Of a stretch of 64,000 nucleotides of DNA, positions 17,318 to 26,711 are shown one piece after another. Location: contig JBDWMA010000032.1 in assembly GCA_039972875.1 (NCBI GenBank), positions 186,001 through 250,000 of the forward strand. Direction: 5' to 3'. The notes under the pieces are model-generated. The model saw only the letters and a list, made by a program, of their open reading frames with translations, did not search any database and was not told where the DNA came from. The number at the start of each line of letters is the position of its first letter. The stretch's first letter is position 1. This DNA comes from Pseudoruegeria sp039972875 (lineage in GTDB: Bacteria; Pseudomonadota; Alphaproteobacteria; Rhodobacterales; Rhodobacteraceae). A program made the position numbers and the translations under genes.

Positions 17318-18439
17318 CTACCAGACAGCACGTTGACGGCGACGTAATGCCGATATTCTGGTACGTATTTCAGGGCGCACGGGCCCCTCTCTTGGGGAAT
17401 CTAACAAGGTGGTAAACAGCGTTTCTGATGGGTTGCAGGAGAGCCGGTGTCCGCTCCAGCTTATTGCGCGCAAAATGTCCTCGGCCTTTTGCGGAAGACG
17501 TTCGGGGAGGGCACAATTATTTAGTTGCGCCCAAACTCCGGTCCAACATCGCCCCACAGACCACGGGTTATACCCCCCGCCCCCCAAAACTAAATAACGC
17601 GGCGACATCCCATTTAACGCAGCAACAACACTGCGGTGTGCGCCATTGGATAACGTCAATCGGGCCAACGGATCCTCTGTCAACGCATCCGCACCGCACT
17701 GCAATACAATTGCGTCTGGTTTAAACCCGTCCACCACCGGTACAATTAAATCAGACAAGACGGCCCGCATCTCTGTGTCGTTAAACCCCTTTGGAACCGG
17801 GATGTTAAAGACATTGCCAACCCCGACATCCTCCAGTTTTCCGGCAAACGGCCATCGGTTTTCTTCATGCACAGACAGGCACAACACCGAAGGATCCGAC
17901 GCAAATGCATATTCAACCCCGTCACAATGGTGGGCGTCGATATCTATGTAGGCGATGCGCTCTAACCCATAGTTCTGCATCATCAGGATCGCCAAAACAG
18001 GGTCATTCAGATAGCAAAATCCATTTGCACGATCCGGGAGGCCATGATGTGTACCACCAGCCGGGTTATAAACCACGCCCCCGTTTCGCAACAGCTCTGC
18101 CCCCAACATTGAGCCACCAGCCCCCGTCGCAGGACGGCGAAACATCTCTGCAAAAACAGGATTAGACGGCGTTCCCAATCCAAATCTCTGCCGATCATCT
18201 GTCGTTGCAATTCCTGTCGCCTCAACCCGTTGCAACGCGGCAAGATATTCAGAATCGTGCCAAAGCGCCAAAGCAGACGGTTTTGCCCGTGGGCTGATCC
18301 TATACTGATCAGACGGCAACCATCCCAGCGCCCGAGACAAATCCATAACCGTTGAAACACGAGGCACCCGCAGCGGATGATACGCCCCATATGTAGAGGT
18401 TCGAAAAATCTCTGCTCCTATGAAAATTGGCTTTGTGAT
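17318..18439 (-). CDS. histone deacetylase/AcuC-family hydrolase, apparent non-canonical start
   Basis: A class II HDAC-like zinc amidohydrolase (about 373 aa). The catalytic histidine pair is in NPAGGTHHG, the zinc ligands are in YIDIDAHHCDG and the later CGADALTEDP. Bacterial members deacetylate small amides, polyamines or proteins; the substrate is unknown. The first canonical in-frame start is GTG at 18367, but family sequence (GAEIFRTSTYGAYHPLRVPR) continues upstream to an in-frame TAA. The best start by position is ATC at 18439, with AAGGA 6 nt upstream. If only the GTG is used, the protein loses the conserved YxxxHP segment. Confidence 0.85.
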   Translation of the reverse strand: MTKPIFIGAEIFRTSTYGAYHPLRVPRVSTVMDLSRALGWLPSDQYRISPRAKPSALALWHDSEYLAALQRVEATGIATTDDRQRFGLGTPSNPVFAEMFRRPATGAGGSMLGAELLRNGGVVYNPAGGTHHGLPDRANGFCYLNDPVLAILMMQNYGLERIAYIDIDAHHCDGVEYAFASDPSVLCLSVHEENRWPFAGKLEDVGVGNVFNIPVPKGFNDTEMRAVLSDLIVPVVDGFKPDAIVLQCGADALTEDPLARLTLSNGAHRSVVAALNGMSPRYLVLGGGGYNPWSVGRCWTGVWAQLNNCALPERLPQKAEDILRAISWSGHRLSCNPSETLFTTLLDSPREGPVRPEIRTRISALRRRQRAVW

Positions 18440-18505
18440 CGTGTATCCTTTCAGAGGGGACTTAAGTTTTTACTGGACTTTCAGTTGGGGCTGACTTGAA
18501 ATACC

Positions 18506-19060
18506 ATGCAACAAAAGGGCATATGGTTCACATTGAAAAAAAACGCAGCCCGGCGAAGCGGCTCTCTCAGGCAAAAAACGGTAAGTGGTACAGTGAACGC
18601 TGGTCAAATCAGGCAGCAACCGATCATATTGAGACGTGCAAAAAAACGGGACGTACGCACCCAGTTTGCGGCTCTTTGTTATCGCGTTAAAAACGGCAAA
18701 GTCGAGGTCTTGATGGTCACGAGCCGCGGAACTGGGCGTTGGATCATCCCAAAGGGGTGGCCGATGGATGGGCAAACACCCGCCGCAGCTGCCGCGACAG
18801 AAGCCTTTGAAGAGGCCGGTGTAGACGGTAGGGTCAAGGATATGTGTCTCGGAATTTATTCCTACCAAAAAGACGTTGGCGATGACGCTTTGCCTTGTGT
18901 GGTCGCGGTTTTTCCGGTCAAAGTTAAACGGCTGCATGACAATTTCCCAGAAGCCAAAGAGCGTAAACGCAAATGGTTTAGCCGTAAGAAAGCAGCAGCC
19001 AGAGTCAAAGAAAGCGAACTTGCTCAGATCATTCAGAACTTTGATCCACGCCGCCTGTGA
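18506..19060 (+). CDS. NUDIX hydrolase
   Basis: A NUDIX-fold pyrophosphohydrolase resembling the diphosphoinositol-polyphosphate/ApnA-type subgroup, beginning with RTQFAALCYRV and SRGTGRWIIPKGWPMDG. The Nudix box is degenerate: EAFEEAGV is kept, but the first Glu and the Arg of GX5EX7REUXEEXGU are Gln and Thr. The first 30 residues or so look unlike the family, so the GTG at 18593 is a plausible true start. If so, 18506-18592 is leader RNA. Confidence 0.85.
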   Translation: MQQKGIWFTLKKNAARRSGSLRQKTVSGTVNAGQIRQQPIILRRAKKRDVRTQFAALCYRVKNGKVEVLMVTSRGTGRWIIPKGWPMDGQTPAAAAATEAFEEAGVDGRVKDMCLGIYSYQKDVGDDALPCVVAVFPVKVKRLHDNFPEAKERKRKWFSRKKAAARVKESELAQIIQNFDPRRL

Positions 19061-19142
19061 CTCAATCCCGCATGACATTTCCATTGATCTTTCTCCGGCC
19101 CTGCATAGATAGTGTAGCAGGCATGGGGAAATGGCATAAATA

Positions 19143-19604
19143 ATGATCAAATATACGCTTAAATGTCCTGATGCTCATCAGTTCGACAGTTGGTTTCAAT
19201 CCGCAGATGCTTTTGACAAGCTTTTGGCTGCGGGTATGACGGTCTGCCCGACCTGTGGCTCTTCTGAAATCACCAAGGCTTTGATGGCGCCGCTCGTCCG
19301 CCCGGCTCGATCTGCGGCCCCAAAACCTGCGCCAGATGTCCCGATGACACAAACCGCTTCGCCCCAAGATGTCACCACCGATGAAGAGCGCACAAAGGCT
19401 TTGGCAAAGCTAAAATCCGAAGTCGAAGCAAATTCCGATTATGTTGGTACAGAATTCGCCAAAGAAGCCCGCGCCATGCATCTCGGCGAAAGCCCGGAAC
19501 GCGCCATTTATGGAGAGGCCAAAATAGAGGACGCAAAATCCCTAATTGAAGATGGCATCCCAGTTGCGCCGCTTCCGTTTCGTCCGACACGAAAAACCAA
19601 TTGA
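19143..19604 (+). CDS. DUF1178 family protein
   Basis: A 153-aa protein of the alphaproteobacterial DUF1178 family. It starts with MIKYTLKCPDAHQFDSWF and has a CPTCGS motif near residue 35; with the earlier Cys and His this suggests a small metal-binding knuckle. A low-complexity Ala/Pro linker (about 52-75) precedes a conserved helical C-terminal half. The function is unknown. Confidence 0.88.
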   Translation: MIKYTLKCPDAHQFDSWFQSADAFDKLLAAGMTVCPTCGSSEITKALMAPLVRPARSAAPKPAPDVPMTQTASPQDVTTDEERTKALAKLKSEVEANSDYVGTEFAKEARAMHLGESPERAIYGEAKIEDAKSLIEDGIPVAPLPFRPTRKTN

Positions 19605-19735
19605 TTCAAATCAGACCCAATGGCCATATTCATCCCTGTCACATACCGTGAAATTGGCTGAGGTCTGCATCAGGCCTCGTTCAACGTTTCGACGCCCTTT
19701 CAATCGAAACAACCGGTTACTTTGAAACGTGGGAT

Positions 19736-19754
19736 GGGGTGGCGCACCCCTTTT
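19736..19754 (+). terminator. GC-rich hairpin with T run downstream of the DUF1178 gene
   Basis: GGGGTG (19736-19741), 3-nt loop, CACCCC (19745-19750), then TTTT. It lies between the DUF1178 gene and lysC. Confidence 0.55.
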
Positions 19755-19861
19755 AGATGTTGCCCTATCTACCATTACAACCGATGCGCCCTGCCCCTTG
19801 CCCTTCGCAGCGCTGCGCCTTATGACAACCACGGCCCAGATAAGCACTTGAGGGAACGACC

Positions 19862-21100
19862 ATGCCAACTTTGGTGATGAAATTTGGCGGCACATCTGTC
19901 GCAACCATTGACCGCATCCGCCGCGCAGCTAAACGCGTGGGCGTCGAAGTGGCCAAAGGATACGATGTTATTGTTATTGTCTCGGCAATGTCAGGCAGAA
20001 CCAATGAACTGGTGGGTTGGGTTCAAGAAACCTCTCCGTTGTTTGACGCACGCGAATATGACGCGGTCGTCTCTTCTGGTGAAAACGTCACTGCTGGGTT
20101 GATGTCGCTAATCCTGCAAGAAATGAATGTCCCCGCCCGCAGCTGGCAGGGCTGGCAAGTGCCGTTGAAAACTACGTCGGCACATTCAGCCGCACGGATC
20201 GAAGAAATCCCGACTGAGAATATTAATGCCAAATTCGCCGAGGGCATGAAAGTTGCGGTTGTTGCTGGGTTTCAGGGGATCTCTGAAGAAGGCCGGATCA
20301 CCACCCTTGGTCGCGGTGGTTCTGACACAACCGCTGTTGCATTTGCGGCCGCGTTTGATGCCGAACGCTGCGATATATATACTGATGTTGATGGCGTTTA
20401 TACAACGGACCCCCGCATCAGTGATAAAGCCCGTAAGCTGGACAAAATCGCCTTTGAAGAAATGCTGGAACTTGCCTCTCTTGGGGCCAAAGTCCTGCAA
20501 ACCCGTTCGGTCGAACTGGCCATGCGGTTTAAAGTGAAACTGCGCGTTCTATCCAGTTTCGAAGAACAATCAGACACATCCGGCACATTCGTGTGCGACG
20601 AGGAGGAAATCGTGGAATCCAATGCAGTTTCTGGCGTCGCCTATTCCCGCGACGAAGCTAAACTTACTCTGATTTCGGTCGCAGACCGCCCCGGCATCGC
20701 AGCGGCCATCTTTGGGCCTCTGTCTGAGGCCGGCGTAAACGTTGACATGATCGTACAGAACATCTCTGAGGAAGGTCGCACAGACATGACCTTTTCCTGC
20801 CCGACCGACCAAGTGGGTCGCGCAGAAGTCGCGATGAGCAAAGCCAAAGAAGATGGCGTCATCAACTTTCACGCGTTGGATGCAGATACAGACGTCGCCA
20901 AGATCTCTGTGGTTGGTATTGGCATGCGTAGCCACACCGGCGTTGCAGCAAAAATGTTTAAGGCTCTATCCGATGAAGGTGTAAACATCAAAGTCATCAC
21001 AACCTCAGAGATAAAAGTTTCTGTGCTCGTTGATCGGAAATATATGGAACTTGCCGTTCAAGCGCTGCATGATGTCTTTGAATTGGATAAAGTTGCATAG
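19862..21100 (+). CDS. lysC: aspartate kinase
   Basis: A 412-aa aspartokinase for the first step of lysine, threonine and methionine synthesis. The N-terminal kinase domain starts with VMKFGGTSVA, and GRGGSDTTAVA near residue 150 is the catalytic loop. Two C-terminal ACT domains (about 265-405) indicate feedback regulation by end-product amino acids. A GAGG Shine-Dalgarno sequence precedes the ATG. ptsP follows after 20 nt, a common order in Rhodobacterales. Confidence 0.97.
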   Translation: MPTLVMKFGGTSVATIDRIRRAAKRVGVEVAKGYDVIVIVSAMSGRTNELVGWVQETSPLFDAREYDAVVSSGENVTAGLMSLILQEMNVPARSWQGWQVPLKTTSAHSAARIEEIPTENINAKFAEGMKVAVVAGFQGISEEGRITTLGRGGSDTTAVAFAAAFDAERCDIYTDVDGVYTTDPRISDKARKLDKIAFEEMLELASLGAKVLQTRSVELAMRFKVKLRVLSSFEEQSDTSGTFVCDEEEIVESNAVSGVAYSRDEAKLTLISVADRPGIAAAIFGPLSEAGVNVDMIVQNISEEGRTDMTFSCPTDQVGRAEVAMSKAKEDGVINFHALDADTDVAKISVVGIGMRSHTGVAAKMFKALSDEGVNIKVITTSEIKVSVLVDRKYMELAVQALHDVFELDKVA

Positions 21101-21120
21101 AAAGGCCCCGATTAGGGACC

Positions 21121-23373
21121 ATGTCGCAGAGTACAGAGAGCGAAAGCCGCAAATTACTGGGGCGCCTTCGGGATGCATTGGCCGAGGACAGTGCAGGACA
21201 GGCGCGCCTTGACCGAATCACGCATCTGATTGCTGATTCCATTCAGACCGAAGTCTGTTCCATTTATCTGTTTCGCGATTCAGAAACGCTGGAACTTTGT
21301 GCAACCGAGGGCCTGAATCCTGAGGCCGTGCATAAAACCCGAATGCGCCTCGGTGAGGGGTTAGTGGGGCGCGTGGCCAAATCGTCGCGCGTCGTCAATA
21401 CAGCCAACGCCCCCCAAGAGCCCGGGTTTCGCTTTATGGCAGAAACCGGGGAAGAGATATTTTCCTCATTCTTGGGTATCCCAATCCAAAGGGTTGGCGA
21501 GCGCCTTGGTGTTTTGGTCGTCCAATCAAAAAAGGCGCGTGAATATTCCGACGATGAGGTCTACGCCTTAGAAGTTGTGGCGATGGTTGTGGCCGAAATG
21601 GCCGAACTTGGCGCGTTTGTCGGCGAAGGTGCCGCCCTGTCGGCATTGCACCAACAACCTGTCATGATCCGTGGAACCGTCGGACAAGAAGGTGCAACCG
21701 AAGGGAATGTGTATCTACATGAACCCCGTGTGGTCGTCACCAACCCGATTTCCGACGATCCCCACGCAGAACGTGAACGCTTAACTGACGCGATTGATGC
21801 CCTGCGGGTTTCAGTGGATCAGTTATTGAGCACCGCCTCAAGTGGCGACAAAGAAGAGATGCAAGTTCTTGAAACATATCGGATGTTTGCGAATTCTCGC
21901 AGTTGGCGCCGCCGTATGGAAGAGGACATCGCACGTGGTTTGACCGCAGAGGCGGCCGTTGAAAAAGAGCAATCACTGGCCCGTGCCCGTTTAGAGCAAT
22001 CGCCAGATGCCTACATGCGGGAACGTCTTCACGATCTGGACGACCTATCCAACCGATTGCTACGTATTTTAACCGGCCAGGGCAGCGATACAGGCGCTGA
22101 AATTCCGGAAAACCCAATTCTTGTTGCACGAAATATTGGCCCGGCTGAACTGCTTGATTATGGTCGTCAGCTTAAAGGAATAATTCTCGAGGAAGGCTCT
22201 GTCGGCTCTCACGCGGCAATCGTCGCGCGTGCATTGGCGATACCATTGGTGATTCACGCCGACCGCGTTACAACAGAGGCACTGAATGGGGACCATGTTC
22301 TTGTTGATGGCGAACAAGGGATCGTCCATTTGCGTCCCGAAGACTCTGTCGCCACTGCATTTCGTGACAAAATCGCAATGCTGGCGCAGGCGGCGGAACG
22401 TTATGACTCCATTCGGGAGTTGCCTGCGCAATCAAAATGCGGTGCAACAATCCAATTGCTAATGAACGCCGGTTTAATGGCGGATTTACCATCGCTACCA
22501 ACCTCAGGCGCTGAAGGTGTCGGGTTGTTTCGAACAGAGCTACAGTTCCTCATCCGAAATCATATGCCCAAACGCGCCGAGCTCGCCGCAATTTATGCGC
22601 GGGTTATGGATGCCGCTGGCGACAAAGAAGTCGTGTTCCGCACGCTCGACATTGGCTCCGATAAAGTCCTACCCTATATGAAACCGCAGGATGAACCCAA
22701 CCCGGCCCTTGGGTGGCGTGCTATCCGTGTTGGCCTCGACAAACCCGGCGTTATGCGGATGCAACTGCAAGCCTTGATCCGCGCGGCAGCCGGGCGCCCG
22801 CTAACAGTCATGTTCCCCTTTGTGGCTCAATTCGACGAATTCCGCGAAGCACGCGCCTTTGTCGAAGCAGAGATGCATCGTGAACGTCGGCTTGGCCACG
22901 CACTTCCGAGTGCGATCAAAATCGGCGCGATGCTAGAAACGCCATCTCTGGCGTTTGCGCCAAAACAGTTTTTTGAGATGACCGATTTTATTTCCATCGG
23001 TGGCAATGATCTGAAACAGTTCTTTTTCGCCGCAGACCGCGAAAACGAACGCGTGCGCCGTCGCTATGACACCCTTAACGTTAGCTTCCTCAGCTTCATT
23101 GAGCAGATCGTTGAGCGCTGCAATGAAACCAATACCCCCGCATCATTCTGCGGAGAGGACGCAGGCCGCCCAGTAGAAGCGGTTTGTTTTGCCGCTATGG
23201 GGCTACGTCGCCTATCGATGCGCCCGGCCTCCATTGGACCGGTCAAAAGCATAATGCGTCGCGTGGATTTATCGGAAGCCAAGAACATCATTAATGAAGC
23301 CCGCGTTTCTGGCACACAATCAGTTCGCCCTGCAATCACTGAATGGCTAAGTAAACAAGGGATCATTGTTTAG
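21121..23373 (+). CDS. ptsP: phosphoenolpyruvate-protein phosphotransferase (nitrogen PTS enzyme I)
   Basis: A 750-aa EI-Ntr. The N-terminal GAF domain (about 1-170) is followed by EI: the phosphohistidine domain with H364 in GSVGSHAAIVAR and the C-terminal PEP-binding barrel (GVGLFRTELQFL, ISIGGNDLKQFFFAADREN). It passes phosphate from PEP to NPr, and the GAF domain is the usual nitrogen-sensing module. It probably shares a transcript with lysC. Confidence 0.96.
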   Translation: MSQSTESESRKLLGRLRDALAEDSAGQARLDRITHLIADSIQTEVCSIYLFRDSETLELCATEGLNPEAVHKTRMRLGEGLVGRVAKSSRVVNTANAPQEPGFRFMAETGEEIFSSFLGIPIQRVGERLGVLVVQSKKAREYSDDEVYALEVVAMVVAEMAELGAFVGEGAALSALHQQPVMIRGTVGQEGATEGNVYLHEPRVVVTNPISDDPHAERERLTDAIDALRVSVDQLLSTASSGDKEEMQVLETYRMFANSRSWRRRMEEDIARGLTAEAAVEKEQSLARARLEQSPDAYMRERLHDLDDLSNRLLRILTGQGSDTGAEIPENPILVARNIGPAELLDYGRQLKGIILEEGSVGSHAAIVARALAIPLVIHADRVTTEALNGDHVLVDGEQGIVHLRPEDSVATAFRDKIAMLAQAAERYDSIRELPAQSKCGATIQLLMNAGLMADLPSLPTSGAEGVGLFRTELQFLIRNHMPKRAELAAIYARVMDAAGDKEVVFRTLDIGSDKVLPYMKPQDEPNPALGWRAIRVGLDKPGVMRMQLQALIRAAAGRPLTVMFPFVAQFDEFREARAFVEAEMHRERRLGHALPSAIKIGAMLETPSLAFAPKQFFEMTDFISIGGNDLKQFFFAADRENERVRRRYDTLNVSFLSFIEQIVERCNETNTPASFCGEDAGRPVEAVCFAAMGLRRLSMRPASIGPVKSIMRRVDLSEAKNIINEARVSGTQSVRPAITEWLSKQGIIV

Positions 23374-23391
23374 AGTTTAACCACGAACTGT

Positions 23392-23413
23392 CCTAAACAA
23401 TTAGGGTTTTTTC
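23392..23413 (+). terminator. putative terminator after ptsP
   Basis: CCTAA (23392-23396), ACAA loop, TTAGG (23401-23405), then GTTTTTT. The stem is short and overlaps the stop codon of the converging acetyltransferase gene. Confidence 0.45.
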
Positions 23414-23901
23414 TTTACAAACTTTTGAACTTCGCCATGGACGCCCTTCCAGGCCCCTTTGCTCAATTCTAAACCGAGCACTCGGTCCGGGTTTGTGGGG
23501 GGCGGCATGGACACGTCCCTTAGGCCCTTAAAACCAAAGCGGCTGTAATACGGTTCATCCCCGACCAGCAACACACGCGACACGCCTAAAGCGATTGCGT
23601 TTGAAAGGCTTTCGCGCATCAAAAGACCGCCTAACCCTTCGCCTTGGCGCGTGGGGTGTACCGCAATCGGACCCAGCAACAACGCCTGATGATCGCCGAT
23701 CAAAATGGGCCAATATCGAATGGCCGCTGATAGAATTGCGTCCCCATCACGGGCCACCAAAGACAACGCGGCCACAGGTGGCACACCATCGCGCAAACGA
23801 TACGAAGACAACGCCTCACGCCCCGGTGCAAAGCAAGTGTCATAGAGGGCTTCGACCTCCCACCAATCTTGCGGAGTCTCTTTGGTTAACCTGTATGTCA
23901 C
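23401..23901 (-). CDS. GNAT-family N-acetyltransferase
   Basis: A 166-aa GNAT protein. The acetyl-CoA binding motif is LGPIAVHPTRQGEGLGGLLM (about residues 75-94). GDEPYYSRFGF near 115-125 is typical of YhbS-like acetyltransferases. A GTG at 23901 is chosen because AAGGA lies about 7 nt upstream and family homology begins there; a much longer in-frame extension is non-homologous. The acceptor is unknown. Confidence 0.88.
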   Translation of the reverse strand: MTYRLTKETPQDWWEVEALYDTCFAPGREALSSYRLRDGVPPVAALSLVARDGDAILSAAIRYWPILIGDHQALLLGPIAVHPTRQGEGLGGLLMRESLSNAIALGVSRVLLVGDEPYYSRFGFKGLRDVSMPPPTNPDRVLGLELSKGAWKGVHGEVQKFVKKKP

Positions 23902-23973
23902 TCGACATCCTTTTTTGACTGGAAACGCCCCTAACACGACGCTACCCCTAGGGTAAACCCAAAGGAGCACCTG

Positions 23974-24582
23974 ATGTTTTACCGCCCCGCCGAAGGCCAT
24001 GGTCTGCCGCACAACCCGTTCAACGCGGTGATCACCCCCCGGCCCATCGCGTGGATCTCTTCGCGCGGATCTGATGGCTCTGACAATCTGGCACCCTATT
24101 CTTTTTTCAACGGGATTTCCTATGATCCGCCACAAGTCATGTTTGCCACCACCAGCGACAAAGACGACCGTCCAAGGGGCAAAGACAGTTTGGCGAACAT
24201 CGAATCCTCTGGTGTGTTTTGCGTCAACATTGTGGAATTTTCGTCCTTTGCCGCCATGAGCGAAACCTCTGGCGGATATGAGCGAGAGGTCGATGAGTTT
24301 GCCCATGCCGGTGTTGAAAAAGTACAATGTTCAGAAATTGACTGCCCACGTGTGGCCACTGCCCCGGCCAGTTTGGAATGCCAACTTGTTGACGTTATCA
24401 AACTGCGCGGCACGGCCAACTACATGGCCATAGGTGAGGTCATCGGCATTCACTTGCGCGACGATTGCGTCAAAGATGGCATCTTCGACATTACGGCCTA
24501 TGAACCCCTCGCACGACTTGGCTACAGGGACTATACCAAAGTCAGCGAGGTCTTCTCTCTGAAACGTCCCGGCGAAACATAA
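23974..24582 (+). CDS. flavin reductase family protein
   Basis: A 202-aa FMN-binding split-barrel protein of the flavin-reductase-like family. It opens with the conserved NPFNAVITPRPIAWISSR segment, followed by APYSFFNGISYDPPQVMF. It is likely an NAD(P)H-dependent FMN reductase or a flavin-binding oxidoreductase; the partner is not identifiable. It is 16 nt upstream of mtnP and probably co-transcribed. Confidence 0.9.
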   Translation: MFYRPAEGHGLPHNPFNAVITPRPIAWISSRGSDGSDNLAPYSFFNGISYDPPQVMFATTSDKDDRPRGKDSLANIESSGVFCVNIVEFSSFAAMSETSGGYEREVDEFAHAGVEKVQCSEIDCPRVATAPASLECQLVDVIKLRGTANYMAIGEVIGIHLRDDCVKDGIFDITAYEPLARLGYRDYTKVSEVFSLKRPGET

Positions 24583-24598
24583 AACAGGAACCTGAACT

Positions 24599-25471
24599 AT
24601 GCGCGAAACTATGATTGGTGTGATTGGCGGATCTGGTCTCTATGAGATCGACGCATTGCAAAATCAGGTCTGGACCAAAGTGGACACCCCTTGGGGGGAT
24701 CCTTCAGACGAGATCCTGACAGGCATGCTGGACGGCATCAAAATGGCCTTTCTACCCCGCCATGGGCGTGGGCACGTTCATGCACCTGCAGATGTGCCAT
24801 ACCGGGCCAACATCGACGCTTTGAAACGATTAGGGGTGACGGATGTTATTTCTGTATCCGCTTGCGGTTCTTTTCGCGATGAAATGGCACCAGGTGACTT
24901 TGTCATTGTGGATCAATTCATTGATCGCACCATCGCGCGGGACAAGAGCTTTTTCGGATCTGGCTGTGTGGCCCATGTCAGTGTCGCCCATCCCACCTGC
25001 CCCCGTCTTAGCGATGCCTGCGAAACAGCGGCCAAAGATAGTGACATAAAAGTACACCGCGGTGGCACCTATCTGGCAATGGAGGGGCCACAGTTCTCGA
25101 CCCTTGCCGAAAGCAAAATGTACCGCGAAAGCTGGGGGTGTGATGTCATCGGCATGACCAACATGCCAGAGGCAAAACTCGCCCGCGAAGCCGAACTCTG
25201 TTACGCTTCTGTCGCGATGATTACGGACTATGACAGCTGGCATCCCGACCACGGCGAAGTCGACGTTACCCAAATTATTAAAACGCTGATGGGCAATGCA
25301 GACAAAGCGCGCACTCTAGTTGCAAAGCTACCAGACCTGCTTGGGTCTGAACGCGACGATTGCCCCCATGGCTGTGATAAAGCGCTAGAATTCGCCATCC
25401 TGACCGCCCCAGATAAACGCGATCCTGTTCTTGTAGCAAAACTGGATGCCGTTGCTGGGAGGGTCCTGTGA
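24599..25471 (+). CDS. mtnP: S-methyl-5'-thioadenosine phosphorylase
   Basis: A 290-aa phosphorylase that splits methylthioadenosine into adenine and 5-methylthioribose-1-phosphate in methionine salvage. Visible family motifs are GVIGGSGLYEID, PRHGRGH near residue 57, and EGPQFSTLAESKMYR. The ATG at 24611 is an alternative start. The downstream apt gene would recycle the adenine released here. Confidence 0.95.
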   Translation: MRETMIGVIGGSGLYEIDALQNQVWTKVDTPWGDPSDEILTGMLDGIKMAFLPRHGRGHVHAPADVPYRANIDALKRLGVTDVISVSACGSFRDEMAPGDFVIVDQFIDRTIARDKSFFGSGCVAHVSVAHPTCPRLSDACETAAKDSDIKVHRGGTYLAMEGPQFSTLAESKMYRESWGCDVIGMTNMPEAKLAREAELCYASVAMITDYDSWHPDHGEVDVTQIIKTLMGNADKARTLVAKLPDLLGSERDDCPHGCDKALEFAILTAPDKRDPVLVAKLDAVAGRVL

Positions 25472-26100
25472 TGGACTTTAACCTCTGGCTGACATTTGTC
25501 GCCGCCTCTGTTGCATTGTTGCTGATCCCAGGCCCTACAATCCTGCTTGTTCTATCTTATGCACTGACACAAGGTCGTCGCGTCGCTTTGGCCACAGCAA
25601 CTGGCGTCGCCGTCGGGGATTTCATCGCTATGACCGCGTCCCTTGCAGGGCTTGGTGCGGTGGTACTGGCCTCAGCAGAAATGTTCACCTTGCTGAAATG
25701 GGCTGGGGCGGTTTATCTGGTGTGGCTTGGGATCAAGATGCTGCGGTCGGCTTCTGATGCCACAGTGGGCTCTCTACCCGGCGCGTCTCAAGTGGGTTCA
25801 AAATCAATCTTTTTCCACGCTGCTGCAGTAACCACCTTAAATCCAAAATCCATCGCATTTTTCATCGCCTTCGTTCCGCAATTCGTGCGGGCTGAACAAC
25901 CACTGTTTCCACAGTTTGCAATTCTGACGGCCACTTTCGTCGGCCTTGCCATGTTAAACGCACTGGCCTACGCCTTACTTGCGGATAACATGCGCTCCCG
26001 TATTGAAAAACCGGCCGTCATGGTCTGGCTGACCCGAATTGGCGGCGGTGCTTTAATCACGATGGGGCTTTTGACCGCTACTTTGCGCCGCTCTGCCTGA
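25471..26100 (+). CDS. LysE/RhtB-family exporter
   Basis: A 209-aa inner-membrane protein with about six hydrophobic segments. It has the N-terminal LLIPGPTILLVLSYAL and GVAVGDFIAM signatures of LysE/RhtB amino-acid exporters. The start ATG shares a base with the mtnP stop (TGATG), with GGGAGGG 7 nt upstream. The exported amino acid is not predictable. It sits between mtnP and apt in a probable operon. Confidence 0.9.
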   Translation: MDFNLWLTFVAASVALLLIPGPTILLVLSYALTQGRRVALATATGVAVGDFIAMTASLAGLGAVVLASAEMFTLLKWAGAVYLVWLGIKMLRSASDATVGSLPGASQVGSKSIFFHAAAVTTLNPKSIAFFIAFVPQFVRAEQPLFPQFAILTATFVGLAMLNALAYALLADNMRSRIEKPAVMVWLTRIGGGALITMGLLTATLRRSA

Positions 26101-26107
26101 GGACATC

Positions 26108-26641
26108 ATGAAAAAAGACGTCAAAGACTACATTCGTACCATTGTTGATTTCCCTCATGAGGGGATCATGTTCCGCGATGTAACCACGTTGTTTGCCGAC
26201 CCTCGAGGGTTTCGGATGGCGATTGATCAGATGTTGCATCCCTATGCGGGCATGCAGATTGACAAAGTCGTTGGGCTAGAGGCGCGTGGCTTTATCCTTG
26301 GCGGTGCCATCGCCCATCAACTGTCTGTTGGCTTTGTACCTATTCGCAAAAAGGGTAAACTACCGGGCAAGACAATCAGTCAAGATTACACTCTGGAATA
26401 TGGAGAAGCGATTGTCGAAATCCACGACGACGCTTTACAGCCTGGTGAAAAAATACTTGTTGTGGATGACCTTTTGGCGACAGGTGGGACGGCTGAAGCG
26501 GGGATCAAATTGATCGAACGATTGGGAGCGGACATCATCGGTTGCGCCTTTATCATCGACCTTCCAGAATTGGGAGGGCGTAAGAAATTAGAGGCTCTGG
26601 GGATGGATGTTTTCGCCTTATGTGATTTCGAAGGTCTCTAA
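26108..26641 (+). CDS. apt: adenine phosphoribosyltransferase
   Basis: A 177-aa purine salvage enzyme (adenine + PRPP to AMP). The PRPP loop VVDDLLATGGTA is near residues 118-129, and GLEARGFILGGAIA near 58 is the family signature. It is 7 nt after the LysE-family gene and downstream of mtnP, consistent with methylthioadenosine and adenine recycling. Confidence 0.96.
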   Translation: MKKDVKDYIRTIVDFPHEGIMFRDVTTLFADPRGFRMAIDQMLHPYAGMQIDKVVGLEARGFILGGAIAHQLSVGFVPIRKKGKLPGKTISQDYTLEYGEAIVEIHDDALQPGEKILVVDDLLATGGTAEAGIKLIERLGADIIGCAFIIDLPELGGRKKLEALGMDVFALCDFEGL

Positions 26642-26711
26642 TAGCCCTTGAAATTATGCAATTAATCCCCAGATAGGTAAGTACAACTTACATAAAACAA
26701 AGAGACATTAA

